A stretch of 64,000 nt of DNA, taken from Pseudomonas sp. B6002 (GTDB lineage Bacteria; Pseudomonadota; Gammaproteobacteria; Pseudomonadales; Pseudomonadaceae). Position numbers and translations under genes: made by a program. A model generated the notes under the pieces. That model was not told where the DNA came from, made no database searches, and saw only the letters and a list, made by a program, of their open reading frames with translations. Below are positions 49,655 to 59,291 of the stretch, piece by piece. The DNA is taken from assembly GCF_013385985.1 (NCBI RefSeq), contig NZ_JACAOY010000004.1:335124-399123 (forward strand), read 5' to 3'. The first letter of the stretch is position 1. The number at the start of each line of letters is the position of its first letter.

Positions 49655-49942
49655 ATGACGCTTGAACGCTCCGACGTGGAAAAAATCGCGCATCTGGCCT
49701 CGCTTGGCCTCAATGATGCCGATCTTCCACAGACCACCGCAGCCCTGAACAGCATTCTCGGGCTGGTCGACCTGATGCAGGCCGTAAATACCGACGGCAT
49801 CGAGCCCCTGGCTCACCCGCTGGAAGCCAGCCAGCGCCTGCGCGCAGACGTGGTGACCGAGCCTAATAATCGCGAGGCCTACCAGTCCATCGCGCCAGCG
49901 GTCGAAAACGGCCTGTACCTGGTTCCGAAAGTCATCGACTAA
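49655..49942 (+). CDS. gatC: Glutamyl/aspartyl-tRNA amidotransferase subunit C
   Basis: This 95-residue subunit ([41 protein letters not shown]) stabilises GatA and wraps GatA and GatB. GGAG lies about 7 nt before the ATG. It heads gatCAB, which converts Glu-tRNA(Gln) or Asp-tRNA(Asn) to the amidated form. Pseudomonas also has GlnRS, so the main need is thought to be Asn-tRNA(Asn). Confidence 0.96.
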   Translation: MTLERSDVEKIAHLASLGLNDADLPQTTAALNSILGLVDLMQAVNTDGIEPLAHPLEASQRLRADVVTEPNNREAYQSIAPAVENGLYLVPKVID

Positions 49943-49958
49943 AGGGAAAGAGCCTTTC

Positions 49959-51410
49959 ATGCATCACATGACTCTGGCCGAGATCGCCCGCGGTCTCGCC
50001 GACAAAAAGTTTTCTTCCGAAGAGCTGACCAAGACCCTGCTGGCGCGCATCGCCGAGCACGATCCGAAGGTCAACAGCTTCATCAGCCTCACCGAAGAAC
50101 TGGCCCTGAGCCAGGCCAAGGCTGCCGACGCACGTCGCGCCAACGGTGAAAACAGCCCGCTGCTGGGTGCGCCTATCGCCCACAAAGACCTGTTCTGCAC
50201 CCAGGGCATTCGCACCAGCTGCGGCTCGAAGATGCTCGACAACTTCAAGGCGCCCTACGATGCCACTGTGGTGTCCAAGCTGGCGGCGGCCGGGGCCGTG
50301 ACCCTGGGCAAGACCAACATGGACGAATTCGCCATGGGCTCGGCCAACGAGTCGAGCTACTACGGCGCAGTGAAAAACCCGTGGAACCTGGAGCACGTGC
50401 CCGGTGGTTCGTCGGGTGGTTCGGCTGCCGCCGTGGCTGCGCGCTTCCTGCCGGCCGCTACCGCCACCGACACCGGCGGCTCGATCCGCCAACCTGCCGC
50501 CTTCACCAACCTCACCGGTCTGAAGCCGACCTACGGTCGCGTTTCCCGCTGGGGCATGATCGCCTACGCGTCCAGCCTTGATCAGGGCGGCCCGTTGGCA
50601 CGCACTGCCGAAGACTGCGCAATATTGTTACAAGGCATGGCCGGCTTCGATAAACAGGACTCCACCAGCATCGACGAGCCGGTGCCGGACTACAGCGCCA
50701 GCCTGAACACCTCGATCAAGGGCCTGCGCATCGGCGTGCCGAAGGAATACTTCAGCGCCGGTCTCGACCCACGCATCGCTGAATTGGTGCACAGCAGCGT
50801 CAAGGAGCTGGAGAAGCTCGGCGCCGTGATCAAGGAAATCAGCCTGCCGAACAACGGGCACGCGATTCCTGCGTACTACGTGATCGCCCCGGCTGAAGCA
50901 TCCTCCAACCTGTCGCGCTTCGACGGTGTGCGTTTCGGCTACCGCTGCGAAAACCCGAAAGACCTCACCGACCTTTATAAGCGCTCCCGTGGCGAAGGTT
51001 TCGGTGCTGAAGTGCAGCGCCGCATCATGGTCGGTGCCTACGCCCTGTCGGCCGGCTACTACGACGCGTACTACCTCAAGGCGCAAAAAATCCGTCGCCT
51101 GGTCAAGAACGACTTCATGGCCGCCTTCGAAGAAGTCGACGTGATCCTCGGCCCAACCACGCCGAACCCGGCCTGGAAGCTCGGCGCCAAGAACGGCGAC
51201 CCGGTCGCTGCCTACCTCGAAGACCTGTACACCATCACCGCCAACCTCGCGGGCCTGCCGGGCTTGTCCATGCCTGCCGGTTTCGTCGATGGCCTGCCGG
51301 TCGGCGTGCAATTGCTCGCCCCGTACTTCCAGGAAGGCCGCCTGCTCAATGTGGCGCACCAGTACCAGTTGCACACCGACTGGCACACCCGCACCCCTAC
51401 CGGCTTCTGA
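49959..51410 (+). CDS. gatA: Glutamyl/aspartyl-tRNA amidotransferase subunit A
   Basis: This is a 483-residue amidase-signature glutaminase. The Ser-cisSer-Lys triad is Lys76 (IAHKDLF), Ser151 (GGSSGGSA) and Ser175 (TGGSIRQPA), equivalent to Lys79, Ser154 and Ser178 of the S. aureus enzyme as I recall. It releases ammonia that tunnels to GatB. Starts at Met1 or Met4 (49968) are both possible. It follows gatC by 16 bp. Confidence 0.97.
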   Translation: MHHMTLAEIARGLADKKFSSEELTKTLLARIAEHDPKVNSFISLTEELALSQAKAADARRANGENSPLLGAPIAHKDLFCTQGIRTSCGSKMLDNFKAPYDATVVSKLAAAGAVTLGKTNMDEFAMGSANESSYYGAVKNPWNLEHVPGGSSGGSAAAVAARFLPAATATDTGGSIRQPAAFTNLTGLKPTYGRVSRWGMIAYASSLDQGGPLARTAEDCAILLQGMAGFDKQDSTSIDEPVPDYSASLNTSIKGLRIGVPKEYFSAGLDPRIAELVHSSVKELEKLGAVIKEISLPNNGHAIPAYYVIAPAEASSNLSRFDGVRFGYRCENPKDLTDLYKRSRGEGFGAEVQRRIMVGAYALSAGYYDAYYLKAQKIRRLVKNDFMAAFEEVDVILGPTTPNPAWKLGAKNGDPVAAYLEDLYTITANLAGLPGLSMPAGFVDGLPVGVQLLAPYFQEGRLLNVAHQYQLHTDWHTRTPTGF

Positions 51411-51420
51411 GGAGAACACT

Positions 51421-52866
51421 ATGCAATGGGAAGTTGTGATCGGGCTGGAGATTCATACCCAGCTCGCCACCCAATCGAAGATTTTCTCCGGTAGCGCCAC
51501 CACGTTCGGCGCAGAGCCCAACACCCAGGCCAGCCTGGTCGACCTGGGCATGCCTGGCGTTCTGCCGGTGCTGAACCAGGAAGCGGTGCGCATGGCCGTG
51601 ATGTTCGGCCTGGCGATTGACGCCGAGATCGGCCAGCACAACGTGTTCGCACGCAAGAACTACTTCTACCCGGACCTGCCCAAGGGCTACCAGATCAGCC
51701 AGATGGAACTGCCGATCGTCGGCAAGGGCCACCTGGACATCCCGCTGGAAGACGGCACCATCAAGCGCGTTGGCGTGACCCGTGCGCACCTGGAAGAAGA
51801 TGCCGGCAAGAGCCTGCACGAAGAATTCCCGGGCGCCACCGGTATCGACCTGAACCGTGCTGGCACACCGCTGCTGGAGATCGTCTCCGAGCCGGACATG
51901 CGCAGCGCCAAGGAAGCCGTGGCCTACGTCAAGACCATCCACGCACTGGTGCGTTACCTGGGCATCTGCGACGGCAACATGGCCGAAGGCTCGCTGCGTT
52001 GCGACTGCAACGTGTCGGTACGGCCAAAGGGCCAGGTCGAGTTCGGCACTCGCTGCGAGATCAAGAACGTCAACTCGTTCCGCTTCATCGAGAAGGCGAT
52101 CAACACCGAAGTGCGTCGCCAGATCGAGCTGATCGAAGACGGCGGCAAGGTCATCCAGCAGACCCGCCTGTACGACCCGAACAAAGACGAAACCCGCGCC
52201 ATGCGCAGTAAAGAGGAAGCCAACGACTACCGTTACTTCCCCGACCCGGACCTGTTGCCGGTGGTGCTTGAGGATTCGTTCCTCAACGACATCCGCGCCA
52301 CCCTGCCGGAACTGCCGCAGCAGAAACGCGAGCGCTTCCAGGAACAGTTCGGCCTGTCGGTCTACGATGCCAGCGTTTTGGCCTCCAGCCGTGAACAAGC
52401 CAACTACTTCGAAAAAGTCGTGAGCATTGCTGGCGACGCCAAGCTGGCGGCCAACTGGGTGATGGTTGAACTGGGCAGCCTGCTGAACAAGCAGGGCCTG
52501 GAAATCGACGAAGCCCCAGTCACCGCCGAGCAATTGGGCGGCATGCTGCTGCGCATCAAGGACAACACCATCTCCGGCAAGATCGCCAAGACCGTGTTCG
52601 AAGCGATGGCCGCAGGCGAAGGCAGTGCCGACGAGATCATCGAGAAGCGCGGCCTCAAGCAAGTCACCGACAGCGGCGCCATTTCGGCCGTGCTGGATGA
52701 AATGCTCGCGGCCAACGCCGAGCAGGTCGAGCAATACCGTGCGGCAGACGAAGCCAAGCGCGGCAAGATGTTCGGCTTCTTTGTGGGCCAGGCGATGAAA
52801 GCCTCCAAGGGCAAGGCCAACCCGCAACAGGTGAACGAATTGCTCAAAAGCAAGCTCGAAGGCTGA
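51421..52866 (+). CDS. gatB: Glutamyl/aspartyl-tRNA amidotransferase subunit B
   Basis: This is a 481-residue kinase-like subunit that activates the misacylated tRNA. It begins [22 protein letters not shown] and has the cradle-domain motifs [14 protein letters not shown] and [20 protein letters not shown], plus the C-terminal YqeY-like tail domain that binds tRNA. GGAG is about 6 nt before the ATG at 51421; the frame runs upstream into gatA but that is not GatB sequence. It is followed by a REPIN. Confidence 0.97.
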   Translation: MQWEVVIGLEIHTQLATQSKIFSGSATTFGAEPNTQASLVDLGMPGVLPVLNQEAVRMAVMFGLAIDAEIGQHNVFARKNYFYPDLPKGYQISQMELPIVGKGHLDIPLEDGTIKRVGVTRAHLEEDAGKSLHEEFPGATGIDLNRAGTPLLEIVSEPDMRSAKEAVAYVKTIHALVRYLGICDGNMAEGSLRCDCNVSVRPKGQVEFGTRCEIKNVNSFRFIEKAINTEVRRQIELIEDGGKVIQQTRLYDPNKDETRAMRSKEEANDYRYFPDPDLLPVVLEDSFLNDIRATLPELPQQKRERFQEQFGLSVYDASVLASSREQANYFEKVVSIAGDAKLAANWVMVELGSLLNKQGLEIDEAPVTAEQLGGMLLRIKDNTISGKIAKTVFEAMAAGEGSADEIIEKRGLKQVTDSGAISAVLDEMLAANAEQVEQYRAADEAKRGKMFGFFVGQAMKASKGKANPQQVNELLKSKLEG

Positions 52867-52912
52867 CAGCGGTAAATGGTCCGGGCGGGATTTACCCCCT
52901 GTCCGAATACCC

Positions 52913-52999
52913 TGTGGGAGCTGGCTTGCCTGCGATTGCATCACCTCGGTGTGTTTGAAACACCGAGTCGTCTGCATCGCAGGCAAGCCAGCTCCCACA
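52913..52999. repeat. REPIN (head-to-head REP pair)
   Basis: TGTGGGAGCTGGCTTGCCTGCGAT with its inverted copy. The centre has CACCTCGGTGT and ACACCGAG arms that extend the hairpin. It lies between gatB and the RlpA-like gene, on the same transcript side. Confidence 0.93.
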
Positions 53000-53021
53000 T
53001 TTGTCATGGGGGCATCTTGCA

Positions 53022-53393
53022 ATGAAGCGTCTACTTGGCCTCCTGGCCCTGTTCTCCCTGCTGGCCGGCTGCGCCAGCGGCGTCATCAACCCCAACGGCT
53101 ACGACGAAACCGGCACCGCCTCCTATTACGGCGCCAAGCACCATGGCAACAAGACCGCCAGCGGTGAACCCTTCAACCAGAACGCCCTGACCGCCGCCCA
53201 TCGGCAACTGCCCTTTGGCACCCAGGTCAAGGTCACTAATCTCGACAATGACAAATCCGTGGTTGTCCGCATCAACGATCGCGGCCCGCATACCCGTGGA
53301 CGCTTGATCGATCTTTCACGCAAGGCGGCCGAGCAATTGGGCATGATCAGCAGCGGCACCGCGCGCGTGCGCGTGCAAGCCCTGGGCAATTGA
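53022..53393 (+). CDS. RlpA-like double-psi beta-barrel lipoprotein, short form
   Basis: This 123-residue lipoprotein has a signal peptide with LLAGC (lipidated Cys18 of [17 protein letters not shown] is close to this position) and one RlpA/DPBB domain: [37 protein letters not shown] and [19 protein letters not shown]. RlpA of P. aeruginosa is a lytic transglycosylase that cleaves denuded peptidoglycan at septa. The catalytic Asp/His layout looks intact, but this protein lacks the C-terminal SPOR domain that targets the septum. The ATG at 53022 lies just after the REPIN. Confidence 0.88.
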   Translation: MKRLLGLLALFSLLAGCASGVINPNGYDETGTASYYGAKHHGNKTASGEPFNQNALTAAHRQLPFGTQVKVTNLDNDKSVVVRINDRGPHTRGRLIDLSRKAAEQLGMISSGTARVRVQALGN

Positions 53394-53409
53394 CGATGGA
53401 GGACCGGCC

Positions 53410-54498
53410 ATTTTCGGATTAACCGCCCTCTCGCCCTGGAGCCTGCTGGAACTGGCCAGCGGCCTGGTGCTGCTGATCGTCGGCGCCGAAATCCTGGTGC
53501 GTGCCGCCGTGCGTCTGGCCGCCAGCCTCAAGGTGCGACCGCTGATCATCGGTTTGACCATCGTCGCCTTCGGCAGCAGCGCGCCACAGATGACCGTCAG
53601 CCTGCAAGCCACCCTGGCCGGCAACACCGACATCGCCGTGGGCAGCGTGATCGGCAGCAGCATCTTCAACATCCTGGTGACCCTGGGCCTGTCGGCGCTG
53701 ATCATCCCATTGCGCGTTTCGCGCCAGTTGGTGCGCCTGGACATCCCGGTGATGATCTTCGCCGGCCTGCTGGTGTTCACCCTCGCCGCCAATGAAGAGC
53801 TGACGCCGGCCGATGGCCTGGTGCTGCTGGTCGCGCTGGTCGCTTACCTTGGCGTGCTGCATTACCAGACGCGCCATTCACGCCGCCCGCGCACACTGGA
53901 CACCGTGGCCCGCGCGCCGTGGCTGAGCAGCGTGCTGCTGATGCTCAGCGGATTGTTGATCCTGGTACTGGCCGGGCACCTGCTGCTCGGCGCAGCGGTG
54001 GATGTAGCCGGCGACCTGGGCCTGTCGGAGCGCGTGATCGGCCTGACCCTGATCGGTGTCGGCACCTCACTGCCATGCCTGGCGACGTCGCTGATCGCCG
54101 CCCTGCGCAGTGAGCGTGAAATCGCCGTGGGCAACGTGATCGGCAGCAACCTGTTCAACTTGCTGGGCGTATTGGGGCTGACCGCACTGCTTGCGCCTTC
54201 ACCGCTGTCGGTATCGCCCAATGCTCTGGATTTCGACCTGCCGGTAATGCTCGGTGTGGTCGTGCTCTGCCTGCCGGTGTTCTACAGCGGCTACCGCGTG
54301 ACCCGCGCCGAAGGCCTGGTGCTGCTCGGGTTATACCTGGCGTATGGCCTGCATGTGATGGCGTTCACCACCGGCATGCCCCTGGCCACCAAGCTTGAAC
54401 ACCTGATGCTGTATTACGTCCTGCCAGTGCTGGTGGCTTTTCTGTTGTTCAGCACGCTGCGAGCCTGGCGCCGCCAACACAAGAGGGAATCGCAATGA
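53410..54498 (+). CDS. Na+/Ca2+ exchanger family (CaCA) antiporter, probable ATT start
   Basis: This is a 362-residue inner-membrane antiporter with two inverted repeats of about five helices. The alpha motifs are IIGLTIVAFGSSAPQMTVSL...GSVIGSSIFNILVTLG and IGLTLIGVGTSLPCLATSL...GNVIGSNLFNLLGVLG. Relatives (YrbG type) exchange Na+/H+ for Ca2+. No ATG, GTG or TTG lies before GTG 53467, which would delete most of helix 1. ATT at 53410 follows GGAGG by 7 nt and gives a complete N-terminus (FGLTALSPWSLLELASGLVLLIVG). It overlaps the next gene by 4 bp. Confidence 0.87.
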   Translation: MFGLTALSPWSLLELASGLVLLIVGAEILVRAAVRLAASLKVRPLIIGLTIVAFGSSAPQMTVSLQATLAGNTDIAVGSVIGSSIFNILVTLGLSALIIPLRVSRQLVRLDIPVMIFAGLLVFTLAANEELTPADGLVLLVALVAYLGVLHYQTRHSRRPRTLDTVARAPWLSSVLLMLSGLLILVLAGHLLLGAAVDVAGDLGLSERVIGLTLIGVGTSLPCLATSLIAALRSEREIAVGNVIGSNLFNLLGVLGLTALLAPSPLSVSPNALDFDLPVMLGVVVLCLPVFYSGYRVTRAEGLVLLGLYLAYGLHVMAFTTGMPLATKLEHLMLYYVLPVLVAFLLFSTLRAWRRQHKRESQ

Positions 54499-54878
54499 CC
54501 GATCAAAAGAAGCCCGGGGTTGAGATGCGTCGCCAGGTCATGGGCGATGTGTTCGTCGACCGTGCCCTGGGCAACGCCACCGAATTCACCCAGCCGCTGC
54601 AGGATTTCGTCAATGAGCACGCCTGGGGCAGTGTGTGGAACCGCGAAGGGTTGCCGCTGAAGACCCGCAGCCTGATCACCCTGGCCGCCCTCACCGCCCT
54701 CAAGTGCCCGCAGGAACTCAAGGGCCATGTGCGCGGGGCGCTGAACAATGGCTGCACGGTAGAAGAGATTCGTGAGGCGCTGCTGCATTGCGCGGTGTAT
54801 GCCGGCGTGCCGGCGGCGATTGATGCGTTTCGGGCGGCGCAGGAAGTGATCGAGGCGTATCAGGCTGACCAGCAGTGA
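54495..54878 (+). CDS. Carboxymuconolactone decarboxylase (CMD) family protein
   Basis: This 127-residue helical protein of the CMD/AhpD superfamily is closest in form to 4-carboxymuconolactone decarboxylase (GNATEFTQPLQDFVNEHAWGSVWNREGL, LKTRSLITLAALTALKCPQELKGHVRGALNNGCTVEEIREALLHCAVYAGVPAAIDAF). PcaC proper lies in beta-ketoadipate clusters. This copy instead overlaps the antiporter gene (ATGA), so its substrate is unclear and it may be a redox or decarboxylase relative. Confidence 0.82.
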   Translation: MTDQKKPGVEMRRQVMGDVFVDRALGNATEFTQPLQDFVNEHAWGSVWNREGLPLKTRSLITLAALTALKCPQELKGHVRGALNNGCTVEEIREALLHCAVYAGVPAAIDAFRAAQEVIEAYQADQQ

Positions 54879-54891
54879 CTGTCAGATAGCC

Positions 54892-54963
54892 ATCGCAGGC
54901 AAGCCAGCTCCCACCTTTGAATGTGTTCACAAATCAAAATGTGGGAGCTGGCTTGCCTGCGAT
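54892..54963. repeat. REP pair, tail-to-tail, short spacer
   Basis: ATCGCAGGCAAGCCAGCTCCCAC, a spacer CTTTGAATGTGTTCACAAATCAAAA and TGTGGGAGCTGGCTTGCCTGCGAT. Orientation and spacer match the element at 5994-6064. It lies between convergent genes. Confidence 0.9.
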
Positions 54964-54987
54964 TGGCCCTCAAGGACGGCGCAAAAT

Positions 54988-55929
54988 TCAGATCCACCCC
55001 CCCGCCTGCAACACAAAGATCCCGATATTCGTGGTCACTGCCGCCATCAAGGTGGTGATCACGATAATCGCCGCCGCCAGCTCATGATTGCCCTCCGCCG
55101 CCCGGGCCATCACGAAACTCGCCGCCGCAGTGGGCGCACCGAAGTACAGGAACAGAATCCCCAGCTCCGGCCCGCGAAAGCCCAACAGCCACGCGCCCAG
55201 CGTCGCAAACACGGGCAAACCGATCATCTTCACCAGGCTGGCACTCAGCGCCATGCTGCCGCTTTTGCGCAATGCGGCCAGTGACAAGGTGCCACCGATG
55301 CAGATCAGTGCCAGCGGCAAGGTCATGTCCGCCAGGTACTGGCCGGACGACTCCAGCCAACCGGGCAAACCGATCTGGAACACCGCAAAGGGCGTGGCGG
55401 CGAACACGCTGATGATCAACGGGTTAGCCACCACACTTTTGCAGATGCTCCACGGGTCGGACTTGATTACCGGGCTGTACACCGCCAGCACGATGGTCGA
55501 CAGGGTGTTGTAGAACAGAATCACCAACGCGGCGAGGATCGCGCCAAGGGAGATGCCGTAGTCCCCGTACATGCTGGCCGCCAGCGCCAGGCCGATCACC
55601 CCGTTGTTGCCACGAAACGCGCCCTGGGCATAAATGCCGCGGTCTTCACGCGGGCAGCGAAAGATCGCCCAGCCCCAGGCCAGGGCGAAGCTCAACAGGG
55701 TGGCGACGGCGAAATAGATCAGCAGGCCCGGCTTGAGCGCCGAATGCAGGTCGGCATGCAGGATGCCCAGGAACAGCAACGCCGGCATGGTGACGTTGAA
55801 CACCAGGGACGACGCCACGTGGATGAAGTTGTCGTTGATCCAGTTGACACGCTTGAGCAGCACGCCCAGGAACAGCATGGCAAACACCGGCGCGGTGATG
55901 GTGAGGGTGGTGAGGAAAATTGCCAGCAT
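54988..55929 (-). CDS. AEC-family transporter (auxin efflux carrier type)
   Basis: This 313-residue inner-membrane protein of about ten helices starts MLAIFLTTLTITAPVFAMLFLGVLLKRVNWI, with the family block YAQGAFRGNNGVIGLALA and the C-terminal FGAPTAAASFVMARAAEGN. Bacterial AEC proteins carry malate, malonate or other carboxylates. Its place near glucarate genes hints at organic acids, but this is weak. The ATG at 55929 is chosen, because the frame extends 34 codons upstream through REP sequence. Confidence 0.85.
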   Translation of the reverse strand: MLAIFLTTLTITAPVFAMLFLGVLLKRVNWINDNFIHVASSLVFNVTMPALLFLGILHADLHSALKPGLLIYFAVATLLSFALAWGWAIFRCPREDRGIYAQGAFRGNNGVIGLALAASMYGDYGISLGAILAALVILFYNTLSTIVLAVYSPVIKSDPWSICKSVVANPLIISVFAATPFAVFQIGLPGWLESSGQYLADMTLPLALICIGGTLSLAALRKSGSMALSASLVKMIGLPVFATLGAWLLGFRGPELGILFLYFGAPTAAASFVMARAAEGNHELAAAIIVITTLMAAVTTNIGIFVLQAGGWI

Positions 55930-56004
55930 GCCGGGGAGAACCTTGGTGAGCGTCGTTAGGTGGCTAATGATAAGCCATGCTGACCTGTAGCGTCTGGTAA
56001 GACG

Positions 56005-56143
56005 CCTTCGCGGGCAAGCCCGCTCCCACATTATTGATGTGTGAATACCTTTAAATGTGGGAGCTGGCTTGCCTGCGATGGCGGTGTATCAGTAACAGAG
56101 TACCGACTGACACTCTGCTATCGCAGGCTAGCCAGCTCCCACA
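56005..56143. repeat. Three REP copies: a lone REP plus a REPIN
   Basis: A lone inverted copy (CTTCGCGGGCAAGCCCGCTCCCACA, 56006-56030) is followed by a head-to-head pair from TGTGGGAGCTGGCTTGCCTGCGAT (56056) to GCTAGCCAGCTCCCACA (ending 56143). The lone copy and the left arm also form a tail-to-tail pair with a 25-nt spacer. The right arm has GGCTAGCC instead of GGCAAGCC. Confidence 0.88.
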
Positions 56144-56159
56144 GGGTCCGTGCCAGCCA

Positions 56160-57713
56160 TCAGGTAATGGGCGCAGGATTGAACAGGGTGATGTCGTTGT
56201 GCAGCTTGTGCTGCTCGGCCCACGTCTGCTTCTTGCCGCTGGCCACGTCCAGGTAGAAGTGGAACAACTCCCAACCCAGCTCCTCGATGCTCGCCCGCCC
56301 CGTGGCGATTCGTCCCGCGTCGATGTCGATCAGATCCGGCCAGCGCTGCGCCAATTCCGTGCGCGTCGACACCTTCACCACCGGCGCCATCGCCAGCCCG
56401 TAAGGCGTGCCGCGCCCGGTGGTGAACACGTGCAGGTTCATCCCGGCCGCCAGCTGCAAGGTGCCACACACAAAGTCGCTGGCCGGCGTCGCACAAAAGA
56501 TCAGGCCCTTGCCCTTGAAACGCTCGCCCGGGCCTAGCACGCCATTGATCGCGCTGCTGCCGGACTTGACGATGGAGCCCAGGGACTTCTCGACAATGTT
56601 CGACAACCCGCCCTTCTTGTTGCCCGGCGTGGTATTGGCACTGCGGTCCGCCTCGCCCTTGGCCAGGTAGCGGTCGTACCAGTCCATTTCCCGGACCAAT
56701 TCCTCGGCGATTGCCTTGGTCTCGGCACGCGAGGTCAGCAAGTAGATGGCATCACGTACTTCCGTGACTTCGGAAAACATCACCGTCGCCCCGGCCCGCA
56801 GCAGCAAGTCCGAGGCGTAGCCCAGCGCCGGGTTGGCGGTGATGCCGGAAAACGCATCGCTGCCACCGCATTGCATACCGAGGATCAACTCCGACGCCGG
56901 CACGGTTTCACGGCGGCGCTGGTCGAGTTTCTTCAAGCGGGTTTCAGCCAGTTCCATGATCTGCTCGATCATTTCGGTAAAGCCGTGGCTGGAATCCTGC
57001 AACCGATACAGCCACGGCTCGCTCAGGTCCACCGAACTGTCGTTGTCGTGCATCACCTGCCCGGCCTGCAGTTTCTCGCAGCCCAGGCTGATCACCAGCG
57101 CTTCGCCGCCCAGGTTCGGGTTGCGCGCCAGGTTGCGCACGGTACGGATCGGGATGTAGGCATCCGTCGCGGTGATCGCCACGCCGCAGCCGTAGCTGTG
57201 GGTCAGCGCCACCACGTCATCGACATGCGGGTACTTGGGCAGCAATTCGTCCTTGATGCGCTTGACCGCATGGTCCAGCACCCCGGTAACGCACTGCACC
57301 GTGGTGGTGATGCCGAGGATATTGCGCGTGCCCACGGTGCCGTCGGCGTTGCGGTAACCCTCGAAGGTAAACCCTTCCAGCGGCGCCTGGGTTTCCGGCA
57401 CTTCGGTGGACAGCGGCAGGCTGTCCAGCGGTGGCGCGGTGGGCATGCGCAACTGGTCTTCCTGCACCCAGCTGCCGCGCGGGATCGGCGCCAGGGCGTA
57501 GCCGATGGTCTGGCCGTAGCGAATGATCTGCCCGCCTTCGGGGATATCTTCCAGGGTCACTTTATGGCTCTGGGGGATGAAGTCCACAGTGACCAGCCCG
57601 TCCGGGAACTCGGTGCCGGACGGTACGCCTTGGTCGTTCACTACGATCACCACGTTGTCGCGCGGGTGTAAACGAATCGAACGCGGTGAGTCGGCATGTT
57701 CAATCAACTGCAT
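56160..57713 (-). CDS. garD: Galactarate dehydratase
   Basis: This 517-residue UxaA-family dehydratase has the N-terminal SAF-like domain ([22 protein letters not shown]) and a large catalytic domain ([47 protein letters not shown] with a metal Cys). It dehydrates galactarate to 5-keto-4-deoxy-D-glucarate. The assignment over altronate dehydratase rests on length and on the neighbours (transporter, kdgD, semialdehyde dehydrogenase). It starts 11 bp after the transporter gene. Confidence 0.88.
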   Translation of the reverse strand: MQLIEHADSPRSIRLHPRDNVVIVVNDQGVPSGTEFPDGLVTVDFIPQSHKVTLEDIPEGGQIIRYGQTIGYALAPIPRGSWVQEDQLRMPTAPPLDSLPLSTEVPETQAPLEGFTFEGYRNADGTVGTRNILGITTTVQCVTGVLDHAVKRIKDELLPKYPHVDDVVALTHSYGCGVAITATDAYIPIRTVRNLARNPNLGGEALVISLGCEKLQAGQVMHDNDSSVDLSEPWLYRLQDSSHGFTEMIEQIMELAETRLKKLDQRRRETVPASELILGMQCGGSDAFSGITANPALGYASDLLLRAGATVMFSEVTEVRDAIYLLTSRAETKAIAEELVREMDWYDRYLAKGEADRSANTTPGNKKGGLSNIVEKSLGSIVKSGSSAINGVLGPGERFKGKGLIFCATPASDFVCGTLQLAAGMNLHVFTTGRGTPYGLAMAPVVKVSTRTELAQRWPDLIDIDAGRIATGRASIEELGWELFHFYLDVASGKKQTWAEQHKLHNDITLFNPAPIT

Positions 57714-57724
57714 GACATCGCCCC

Positions 57725-59089
57725 TCAGGAGTGCGCTTCGGTAAGGTTAGTCAACTGAGGGCCCTTGGCTGGCGGCTCTTTGAGCACCACGCGCTTGATC
57801 GGGCCGACAATCACCAGGTAGCTGAACACCGCCAGCAACGCGTTGGCACCCACAAACACCAGGGCCCATTTGAAGGAGCCGGTGGTGCTGATGATGTAGC
57901 CGATCACGATAGGCGTACTGATAGAGGCCAGGTTGCCAAACATGTTGAACAGGCCGCCACTGAGACCGGCGATTTGTTTTGGCGAGGTGTCAGACACCAC
58001 CGCCCAACCCAGTGCGCCCACGCCTTTACCGAAGAAGGCCAGTGCCATGAAGCCCACCACCATCCACTCGATATCCACGTAGTTGCACGCCACGATGCTG
58101 CTGGAAATCAGCAGGCCACCAATGATCGGCGCTTTGCGGGCGAACGTCAGGGAATGGCCCTTACGCAACAAGTAGTCGGAAATCACGCCGCCGAGCACGC
58201 CGCCGATAAAGCCGCAGATCGCCGGCAACGAGGCAATGAAACCGGCCTTGAGAATGGTCATGCCGCGCTCTTGCACCAAGTACACCGGGAACCACGTCAG
58301 GAAGAAGTAGGTAATGCCGTTGATGCAGTACTGGCCCAAATAGACACCGAGCATCATGCGGTTGGTCAGCAACTGGCGGATGTAATCCCACTTCGGGCCG
58401 TCAGTTTTCTTACCCTTGCCCTTGTCCTGGTCCATATCAACCATCGCGCCATTGGCGGCGATATGGTTGAACTCCGCTTCGTTGATCATCGGATGCTGGC
58501 GCGGGCCGTGGATCAGTTTCAGCCAGATCAGCGAGAACAGGATGCCGATGCCGCCCATCACGATAAACACGTGCTGCCAGCCGAAGGTGTAGACGATCCA
58601 GCCCATCAGGGGGGCGAACAACACGGTGGCGAAGTACTGCGCCGAGTTGAAGATCGCCGAGGCAGTGCCGCGTTCAGCCGTAGGAAACCACGCCGCTACG
58701 ATACGGGCATTTCCCGGAAAGGAAGGCGCCTCGGCCAGGCCCACCAGAAAGCGCAGCATGAACAGCGCGACGATCGCAGTGGAGACCCCGAACTCGCCCA
58801 CATAGCCTTGCAGCACGGTGAACAGCGACCAGGTGAAGATGCTCAAGGCATAGATTTTTTTCGAGCCGAAACGGTCCAGCAGCCAGCCACCGGGGATTTG
58901 CCCGGCCACGTAGGCCCAACCGAATGCAGAGAAGATATAACCGAGGGTGACCGCGTCGATACCGAGGTCTTTTTGCAGGCTGGAGCCGGCAATGGCGATA
59001 GTGGCCCGGTCGGCGTAGTTGATCGTGGTCACCAGGAACAGCATGAGCAGGATCAAATAGCGGACATGGGTCGGCTTGGTCGCTTGCAT
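57725..59089 (-). CDS. MFS transporter, glucarate/galactarate (GudP/GarP-like)
   Basis: This 454-residue major facilitator protein of the anion:cation symporter branch starts [33 protein letters not shown] and has [31 protein letters not shown] and 12 predicted helices. Such carriers import D-glucarate, galactarate or glycerate with protons. It lies between the semialdehyde dehydrogenase and garD on one strand. The start has GGGAG upstream and an A-rich stretch (A8 T A2) near it that could bind Hfq/Crc. Confidence 0.88.
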   Translation of the reverse strand: MQATKPTHVRYLILLMLFLVTTINYADRATIAIAGSSLQKDLGIDAVTLGYIFSAFGWAYVAGQIPGGWLLDRFGSKKIYALSIFTWSLFTVLQGYVGEFGVSTAIVALFMLRFLVGLAEAPSFPGNARIVAAWFPTAERGTASAIFNSAQYFATVLFAPLMGWIVYTFGWQHVFIVMGGIGILFSLIWLKLIHGPRQHPMINEAEFNHIAANGAMVDMDQDKGKGKKTDGPKWDYIRQLLTNRMMLGVYLGQYCINGITYFFLTWFPVYLVQERGMTILKAGFIASLPAICGFIGGVLGGVISDYLLRKGHSLTFARKAPIIGGLLISSSIVACNYVDIEWMVVGFMALAFFGKGVGALGWAVVSDTSPKQIAGLSGGLFNMFGNLASISTPIVIGYIISTTGSFKWALVFVGANALLAVFSYLVIVGPIKRVVLKEPPAKGPQLTNLTEAHS

Positions 59090-59160
59090 GAAGGTGTACT
59101 CCCACTAATTATTTTTTTTGCGGGTAATGGTTTTCTGTTTTCAGCATGGGAACCGCTTTA

Positions 59161-59263
59161 TGGGGGAGCCGGGCTTGCCCGCGATGCAGGCACCTCGGTG
59201 TGTCTGTGACACCGCGGTGATGCTATCGCAGGCAAGCCAGCTCCCACACAAGCCAGCTCCCAG
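59161..59263. repeat. REPIN with a partly duplicated right arm
   Basis: The left arm is a diverged TGGGGGAGCCGGGCTTGCCCGCGAT. The right arm ATCGCAGGCAAGCCAGCTCCCACA is followed directly by a second fragment CAAGCCAGCTCCCAG. It sits between the semialdehyde dehydrogenase and transporter genes, inside the catabolic cluster. Confidence 0.85.
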
Positions 59264-59291
59264 AGGAACCGGTTCCTACAGGTACTGCGTA

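Noticed and set aside
53396-53422. ATG at 53396 as the antiporter start
   Set aside because: It is out of frame with the antiporter and stops after eight codons. Using it would require a frameshift for which there is no independent sign.
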